Source: Scatosoma sp045650185
Lineage (GTDB): Bacteria; Bacillota; Clostridia; Christensenellales; Borkfalkiaceae
Assembly (NCBI GenBank): GCA_045650185.1
Contig: JAZRQY010000015.1
Span: forward strand, 1 to 64,000
DNA length: 64,000 bases
Direction: 5' to 3'
Notes under the pieces: generated by a model
What the model saw: only the letters and a program-made list of their open reading frames with translations
What the model was told of the DNA's origin: nothing
The model's database searches: none
In this document: piece by piece, positions 59,807 through 64,000 of the stretch
How the letters are laid out: each line of letters starts with the position of its first letter
How positions within the stretch are numbered: the stretch's first letter is position 1
Made by a program: the position numbers and the translations under genes

Positions 59807-59835
59807 ATTATATTCCTTTAAAAGGAATTCGTCAA
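59807..59835 (-). promoter_or_regulatory. Promoter of the THUMP methyltransferase gene, with palindromic spacer
   Basis: On the minus strand: TTGACG (59835-59830), 17-bp spacer, TATAAT (59812-59807). The spacer region holds ATTCCTTT-T-AAAGGAAT, a perfect palindrome with 8-bp arms, in a position suited to a repressor. Confidence 0.8.
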
Positions 59836-59856
59836 GCGTTGACGTAGGAAAATACA

Positions 59857-59885
59857 TTGACAAACGCATTTTAGGGTGTTATAAT
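59857..59885 (+). promoter_or_regulatory. Promoter of queH, six bases from the ATG
   Basis: TTGACA (59857-59862), 17-bp spacer, TATAAT (59880-59885). Only ATTTTT separates the -10 box from ATG 59892, so the transcript would begin at or next to the start codon. Confidence 0.85.
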
Positions 59886-59891
59886 ATTTTT

Positions 59892-60503
59892 ATGAATAAA
59901 CCCAACTACGACAAAAAAATGCAGGCGCAAATCGCCGCTTTGCCCAAAGGCGCACCGCTTTTATTACACAGCTGTTGCGCGCCCTGTTCCACGGCGTGCT
60001 TAGAGCGGTTGCACGATTTTTTCTCCGTTCGCGTATTCTATTATAATCCGAACATCGACGAGCGTGAGGAATATGAAAAACGCAAAGCCGAACAAATCCG
60101 TTTCTTAGAGGAAACTGGCTGGGCGCAGATTGTCGATTGCGACCACGACGGCGAGGCGTTTGCGGCGATGTCAAAAGGGCTGGAAAACGAGCCGGAGAGA
60201 GGGGCTAGGTGCTACCGTTGCTACGCTCTGCGTTTAGAGGAAACGGCAAAAAAAGCCAAGGAGCTTGGGATTGAATACTTTGCGACGACCTTGACGCTCA
60301 GCCCCTTGAAAAACGTCGAGTGGTTGAATGAAATTGGGGAAAAACTGGCAGACAGGTACGGGTTGACCTATCTGTACAGCGATTTTAAAAAGCAGGGTGG
60401 CTACCTGCGCTCGTTGGAACTTTCCAAGGAATACGGACTCTATCGTCAGGATTTTTGCGGTTGCAGTTTTTCAAAAAAGAGGAAATTAGATGACACCGAG
60501 TGA
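59892..60503 (+). CDS. queH: Epoxyqueuosine reductase QueH
   Basis: The 203-aa protein is the QueH (formerly DUF208) type, which does the last step of queuosine synthesis and is unrelated to QueG. Conserved cysteines: HSCCAPCS (about 27-34), ARCYRCYALR and RQDFCGCSFS, which bind the Fe-S cluster and metal. With queA at 20081 it shows that the organism can convert preQ1-tRNA to queuosine. No SD exists; the start is set by the leaderless promoter. The end overlaps the next gene by 14 bases. Confidence 0.95.
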   Translation: MNKPNYDKKMQAQIAALPKGAPLLLHSCCAPCSTACLERLHDFFSVRVFYYNPNIDEREEYEKRKAEQIRFLEETGWAQIVDCDHDGEAFAAMSKGLENEPERGARCYRCYALRLEETAKKAKELGIEYFATTLTLSPLKNVEWLNEIGEKLADRYGLTYLYSDFKKQGGYLRSLELSKEYGLYRQDFCGCSFSKKRKLDDTE

Positions 60504-61149
60504 AATTATTTTATTGGTACTGGAAATCATCGGTACGGTTGCCTTTGCCGTATCGGGCGCATTCGTGGCGCTCAAAGCAGGGCTGGATATTTTTGGCGTG
60601 GCGTTCATCGGCTGTATTACGGCGGTGGGCGGTGGTATCACTCGCGACCTTTTGATAGGCCGTACTCCTCCAGCAATCTTTGATAACTTGCATATTTTGG
60701 GGATAGCGCTCTTGTCGTCGTTGATTGTATTCGTGGCGGCGTATCTTTCCCGAAAGCAGTTCATCTCCGCTTACAAACACATCGAGCCGATTCAAAACGT
60801 CTTTGATGCGTTCGGTTTGGCGGCGTTCTCGGTAACGGGCACGGCGGTAGCGTTCGAGGCAGGGTTTTCCGAAAATCCTGTGCTTGCCATACTGCTGGGG
60901 GTATTGACAGGGGTAGGTGGCGGTGTGTTCCGCGACGTGCTGACGTCAACGACTCCGTACATTTTCAAAAAGCACGTGTACGCCTTGGCATCCCTCGGCG
61001 GGGCAAGCGTGTATTACGTGATGCGCCTACTCATAGAAACGACGCTGATACCCTCGGCGGTGGCGATGGTTTTGGTGGTCGTGGTTCGGTTGCTGGCGGC
61101 GAAATACCGCTGGAGTTTACCAAAGGTAAAATTAGAAGAAGGGGATTAA
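60490..61149 (+). CDS. TRIC-type cation channel / UPF0126 membrane protein
   Basis: The 219-aa protein has two repeats of a three-helix unit plus a seventh helix, with the glycine motifs TAVGGGITRDLL and TGVGGGVFRDVL characteristic of YadS/UPF0126, now placed in the prokaryotic TRIC channel family. Proposed to pass monovalent cations; the role in this organism is unknown. It overlaps queH by 14 bases. Confidence 0.9.
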   Translation: MTPSEIILLVLEIIGTVAFAVSGAFVALKAGLDIFGVAFIGCITAVGGGITRDLLIGRTPPAIFDNLHILGIALLSSLIVFVAAYLSRKQFISAYKHIEPIQNVFDAFGLAAFSVTGTAVAFEAGFSENPVLAILLGVLTGVGGGVFRDVLTSTTPYIFKKHVYALASLGGASVYYVMRLLIETTLIPSAVAMVLVVVVRLLAAKYRWSLPKVKLEEGD

Positions 61150-61155
61150 GGGAAT

Positions 61156-62466
61156 ATGTCTATCGTATGTAAGTTTGGCGGTACGTCGTTGGCGTCCGCA
61201 GAGAACGTACGTCGCTGCGTGGAGATTATAGGTAGCGACCCTCGTCGCCGCTACGTAGTAGCCAGCGCGCCGGGCAAGAAGACGCGTGAAAGCAAAAAAG
61301 TGACAGACCTGTTGCTTGCATGCTATCAAAACCGTTTTCAGGAGAAAGCGTTTTTGGAGAGTTTTGCAGGGATAGCGGATGCTTTTAGAGAGATTGCGAC
61401 GCTTGCGCCCGATTTCCCGATTGAGGAGGAGCTTGCGGCAATCCGCCGTCAGATACAGTTTTCGGAAACGAGCCTCGACTTCGTGCTTTCGAGGGGGGAA
61501 TACTTAAACGCAAAGCTGCTTGCGGCGGTTTTGGGCTACACCTTTTTAGACGCGGCGAAGTTTGTACGCTTTCGTGGCGGTGAGTTGGATTTACCTGCCA
61601 CCATCGAGCATGCAAAGGATATCGACAGAGAGGGCAGATACGTCGTGCCCGGGTTCTACGGAGTGGACGAATACGGCTACGTCAAGACGTTCAGCCGTGG
61701 CGGCAGTGATATCACGGGCAGTATTGTGGCGAGGGTATTCGACTGTGAGGCGTACGAAAACTGGACGGACGTAGACGGGATTTACGTTGCCGACCCGCGT
61801 GTGATTTCACGCGCGAAGAAGGTAGAGCAGGTATCGTTTAGGGAGCTTCGTGAAATGTCGTATATGGGCGCATCGGTGCTCCATTCGGAAACGCTGTTGC
61901 CAATCCTTGAACAGCCCATTCCCATCTACTTAAAGAACAGTTTTGCGCCTGAAAAACCGGGTACGGAAATTTTAAGAAAGCGCACGCAGGTGGCGGAAAG
62001 AGAAGTGATTACCTGCATCACGGGTAAGAACGATTACACCTGCATCCAGATTTCGAAAATGATGCTGGATAAACAGCTTGGGTTCGTCAAAAAAGCGACT
62101 TCGGTATTCGAAGAATACCACATCAACATTTCGCACACCCATTCGGGGCTTGATAACCTCTGCTTTTTCGTCGAGCAATCGGAATACAAAACCATTTCTT
62201 TTGCCGACTTTTTAGAGGTGTTGAGGGCGCGCATTAACGCGGATAAAATCAAGGGCTACGACAACATGGCGTTGCTTGCGATTATCGGGCACGACCTGTC
62301 GGAAAAAGTAGGCTTGCTTGCGACGGTGTTCAACGCGCTTTCCAAGCACGAAATCGGGGTGCGCACAATCTATCAAAGCATCAGCGAATGCAACGTGATT
62401 ATCGGCATTGAAAACCACGAATTGATGAAGGCGGTGCAAATCGTCTACGCCGAACTGGTGGGGTAA
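61156..62466 (+). CDS. Aspartokinase
   Basis: The 436-aa enzyme phosphorylates aspartate, the first step to lysine, threonine, methionine and diaminopimelate. Motifs: KFGGTSLAS (residues 6-14), SRGGSDITGS (substrate loop) and a C-terminal pair of ACT domains (from about 300; LLATVFNALSKHEI). The long catalytic domain with ~450 residues overall resembles monofunctional class III (LysC-like). It lies 6 bases after the TRIC-like gene. Confidence 0.95.
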   Translation: MSIVCKFGGTSLASAENVRRCVEIIGSDPRRRYVVASAPGKKTRESKKVTDLLLACYQNRFQEKAFLESFAGIADAFREIATLAPDFPIEEELAAIRRQIQFSETSLDFVLSRGEYLNAKLLAAVLGYTFLDAAKFVRFRGGELDLPATIEHAKDIDREGRYVVPGFYGVDEYGYVKTFSRGGSDITGSIVARVFDCEAYENWTDVDGIYVADPRVISRAKKVEQVSFRELREMSYMGASVLHSETLLPILEQPIPIYLKNSFAPEKPGTEILRKRTQVAEREVITCITGKNDYTCIQISKMMLDKQLGFVKKATSVFEEYHINISHTHSGLDNLCFFVEQSEYKTISFADFLEVLRARINADKIKGYDNMALLAIIGHDLSEKVGLLATVFNALSKHEIGVRTIYQSISECNVIIGIENHELMKAVQIVYAELVG

Positions 62467-62494
62467 AAAAGTTAAAAAACTTTACAAAAAACTC

Positions 62495-62523
62495 TTGTAT
62501 CACAGAAGATAAAGTGATATAAT
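62495..62523 (+). promoter_or_regulatory. Sigma-A promoter of the 91-aa membrane protein
   Basis: TTGTAT (62495-62500), 17-bp spacer, TATAAT (62518-62523). Confidence 0.75.
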
Positions 62524-62561
62524 GTGTGTAGCGCGAAAAAAGAGATACTACGGAGAAAAAA

Positions 62562-62837
62562 ATGAACGTCGATTTTGGGCAAAAGCATCTAATTGACCTT
62601 GCATGGCTGTTGCCACTGATCGCGATTGTACTCACCGTTTTGTTGGTGATACGAAAGAAGGGAAAATTTGGCGAAAGCTACGGCAACGGCAATCCGCTTG
62701 CTTTCCTTTTGACGGACAGTCCCGTCTTGTATTACGTAATCCTCAGCGCGGCATCGATAGGCGGCATGGCGTTGGTGCTTACAATCACCATAGGAATTCG
62801 AGCGTTGATAAAACGTGTCAAAGCCAAAAGAGAATAA
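62562..62837 (+). CDS. Small membrane protein, unknown
   Basis: The 91-aa protein has two predicted TM segments (about 12-29 and 56-80), the loop between them contains GKFGESYGNGNPLAF, and the C terminus is basic. I do not recognise the family. It has its own promoter and terminator. Confidence 0.7.
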   Translation: MNVDFGQKHLIDLAWLLPLIAIVLTVLLVIRKKGKFGESYGNGNPLAFLLTDSPVLYYVILSAASIGGMALVLTITIGIRALIKRVKAKRE

Positions 62838-62844
62838 ACGTACG

Positions 62845-62869
62845 AAACCGTCCAGCTGGACGGTTTTTT
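62845..62869 (+). terminator. Terminator of the 91-aa gene
   Basis: AACCGTCC-AGCT-GGACGGTT stem followed by T-run. Confidence 0.88.
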
Positions 62870-62879
62870 GTTTATTCGG

Positions 62880-62908
62880 TTGACATTTCTCCTTATGAAT
62901 GGTATAAT
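62880..62908 (+). promoter_or_regulatory. Sigma-A promoter of the acyltransferase gene
   Basis: TTGACA (62880-62885), 17-bp spacer, TATAAT (62903-62908). The ATG at 62921 would follow the start site by only ~6 nt. Confidence 0.82.
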
Positions 62909-62920
62909 GAAGTCAGTACT

Positions 62921-64000
62921 ATGATAAAAAATATTGACAAGGATAGTGCATTAGCGGATATGGAAACACAAAACAAACAAGAGATACCCGTAAATTACAA
63001 AAATAAAAAGCGGTACAATACGGGAAAAAAACCCATTCGTCAGCCGATTTACTTGACTTGGCTCATCGGCGCGCTGTCCTTTTTCGCGCTGTTGTTCCAA
63101 AAGAAAAAGATTGAAAAAATCAATATGGACGGCTTAAAGCCCCCGTACATGATTTTATCCAACCATATGTCCTTCGTGGATTTCGAGCTGACGGCGCTGG
63201 GGACGTTCCCTAAGCGCGTAAACAGCGTTGTCAACGTGGACGGCTACATCGGACGGGCGTGGCTAATGGAGTGGATCGGCTCGGTCTGCACCCGAAAATT
63301 CAGCACCGATTTAAGCCTTGTTAAAAACATTTCCACCGTTCTTCGCAGAGGGGATATTCTCTGTCTGTATCCAGAGGCAAGATACTCTCCCTGCGGGACA
63401 ACCTCGTACCTGCCCCCCTCGCTTGGGAAGATTATCAAGAAAAACAAAGTGCCCATCGTGGCGGTGGTGCATCGTGGCAACCACCTACTTTCCCCGTTTT
63501 GGAACTTCCGCAAGAAACGGAAAGTACCCTTGCATACCACGATGACGCAGATTTTGACGAGAGAGGATATCGAGCGTATGTCCGTGGACGAAATCAACGC
63601 CGTGGTGCAAGAGAGCCTGCAATACGACGACTACCGCTACCAAAAGGAAAACGGGATTTTGATCAAAGAGAAGTACCGTGCCGAGGGGCTGCATCGCATC
63701 TTGTATCAATGCCCCCATTGTTTGGCGGAATCGAAGATGGACTCCAAAGGCACGGAGTTGTTTTGCACCGAGTGCGGCAAGCGTTGGAATCTAAACGAGG
63801 ACGGCACGCTGACGGCGCTGGAAGGTGAAACGGAGTTTTCGCATATCCCCGACTGGTTTGAATGGGAGCGTTTGCAGGTGCGTGCGCAGGTGAAAAGCGG
63901 CGAATATTCCTTTGCCGACGAGGTGGACGTCTTCTCGCAGCCGAGAACGGACGGATTCGTTTCGCTTGGCAGGGCGAAATTGACCCACGACAGAGAGAAC
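62921..64000 (+). CDS. PlsC-type acyltransferase with zinc-ribbon insert or tail, 3' end outside window
   Basis: The frame is open from ATG 62921 (ATG 62960 also possible) to the right edge, at least 360 aa. It has a TM segment (about 45-60), the NHMSFVDFE motif (H-x4-D catalytic pair), the acyltransferase motif YPEARYSP and a VPIVAVVHRGNH block. After the ~250-residue acyltransferase domain comes a zinc ribbon CPHC...CTEC (about 266-285), which is not usual in lysophosphatidate acyltransferases. It acylates a lysophospholipid at the membrane; the zinc ribbon's role is unknown. No strong SD exists at either start. Confidence 0.85.
   Translation, partial: MIKNIDKDSALADMETQNKQEIPVNYKNKKRYNTGKKPIRQPIYLTWLIGALSFFALLFQKKKIEKINMDGLKPPYMILSNHMSFVDFELTALGTFPKRVNSVVNVDGYIGRAWLMEWIGSVCTRKFSTDLSLVKNISTVLRRGDILCLYPEARYSPCGTTSYLPPSLGKIIKKNKVPIVAVVHRGNHLLSPFWNFRKKRKVPLHTTMTQILTREDIERMSVDEINAVVQESLQYDDYRYQKENGILIKEKYRAEGLHRILYQCPHCLAESKMDSKGTELFCTECGKRWNLNEDGTLTALEGETEFSHIPDWFEWERLQVRAQVKSGEYSFADEVDVFSQPRTDGFVSLGRAKLTHDREN

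Overview
The window looks like a chromosomal segment of an uncultured, spore-forming gut member of the Clostridia. The evidence is spmA/spmB and a SpoVB-type flippase, consensus sigma-A promoters (TTGACA, 17 bp, TATAAT), strong Shine-Dalgarno (SD) sites, GTP-type PEP carboxykinase, type III glutamine synthetase, and lipoproteins with LRR_5/collagen-like or very large extracellular regions. I cannot name family or genus from sequence alone. No rRNA, tRNA, CRISPR array, transposase or prophage gene was recognised.

Layout. 1-2.3 kb: 3' end of pckG, then spmAB on the minus strand. 2.4-10 kb: ktrB-ktrA potassium uptake, then a translation/RNA cluster (metG, tatD, TatD-linked radical SAM, membrane protein, rsmA). 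10-16.9 kb: PAP2 phosphatase, a divergent EF-G paralogue, cysteine desulfurase, 2[4Fe-4S] ferredoxin, an LRR lipoprotein and an isolated 54-aa gene. 17-21 kb: ruvC-ruvA-ruvB-[four-helix-bundle gene]-queA, where a hairpin-array element sits inside the operon. 21.3-24.7 kb: DtxR-type regulator and feoA-feoB-FeoB-associated Cys-rich protein, with two palindromic operators around the feo promoter. 24.7-29.4 kb: SDR, spoVB, mazG (yabN), dus. 29.4-32.7 kb: Gfo/Idh oxidoreductase, AraC regulator, glycerophosphodiesterase. 32.9-37.7 kb: gyrB-gyrA. 37.8-41.7 kb: SDR, a 207-bp tandem repeat, P-type ATPase. 41.9-45.6 kb: serS, exonuclease, rRNA m5C methyltransferase, a second hairpin array. 45.8-51.1 kb: 1190-aa lipoprotein, split TSUP transporter, HAD phosphatase. 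51.4-55.4 kb: Ppx/GppA, Maf, MreB-like protein, then a roughly 600-base transcribed region without a normal gene. 55.4-64 kb: coiled-coil membrane protein, glnN, THUMP methyltransferase, queH, TRIC-like channel, aspartokinase, small membrane protein, and an acyltransferase running off the end.

The most interesting items are these. (1) The 54.7-55.4 kb transcription unit has its own promoter and terminator, strong hairpins, and five tiny ORFs each behind an SD-like sequence; it is a candidate structured RNA. (2) Two intergenic arrays share the same design, three GTGAAGTT followed by four AACTTCAC; one carries a four-helix-bundle (23S rRNA intervening-sequence type) gene. (3) A 207-bp tandem repeat ends in a 31-bp palindrome that also encodes the last residues of the P-type ATPase. 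(4) Several genes have a perfect promoter whose -10 box lies only 6-9 nt from the start codon, implying leaderless mRNA. (5) The EF-G paralogue lacks the catalytic histidine and the NKxD lysine.

Functionally, most of the window is housekeeping: translation and RNA modification (metG, serS, rsmA, dus, two rRNA methyltransferases, queA and queH of the queuosine pathway), DNA topology and recombination (gyrBA, ruvCAB), ion homeostasis (ktr, feo, P-type ATPase, TSUP) and envelope/sporulation functions.
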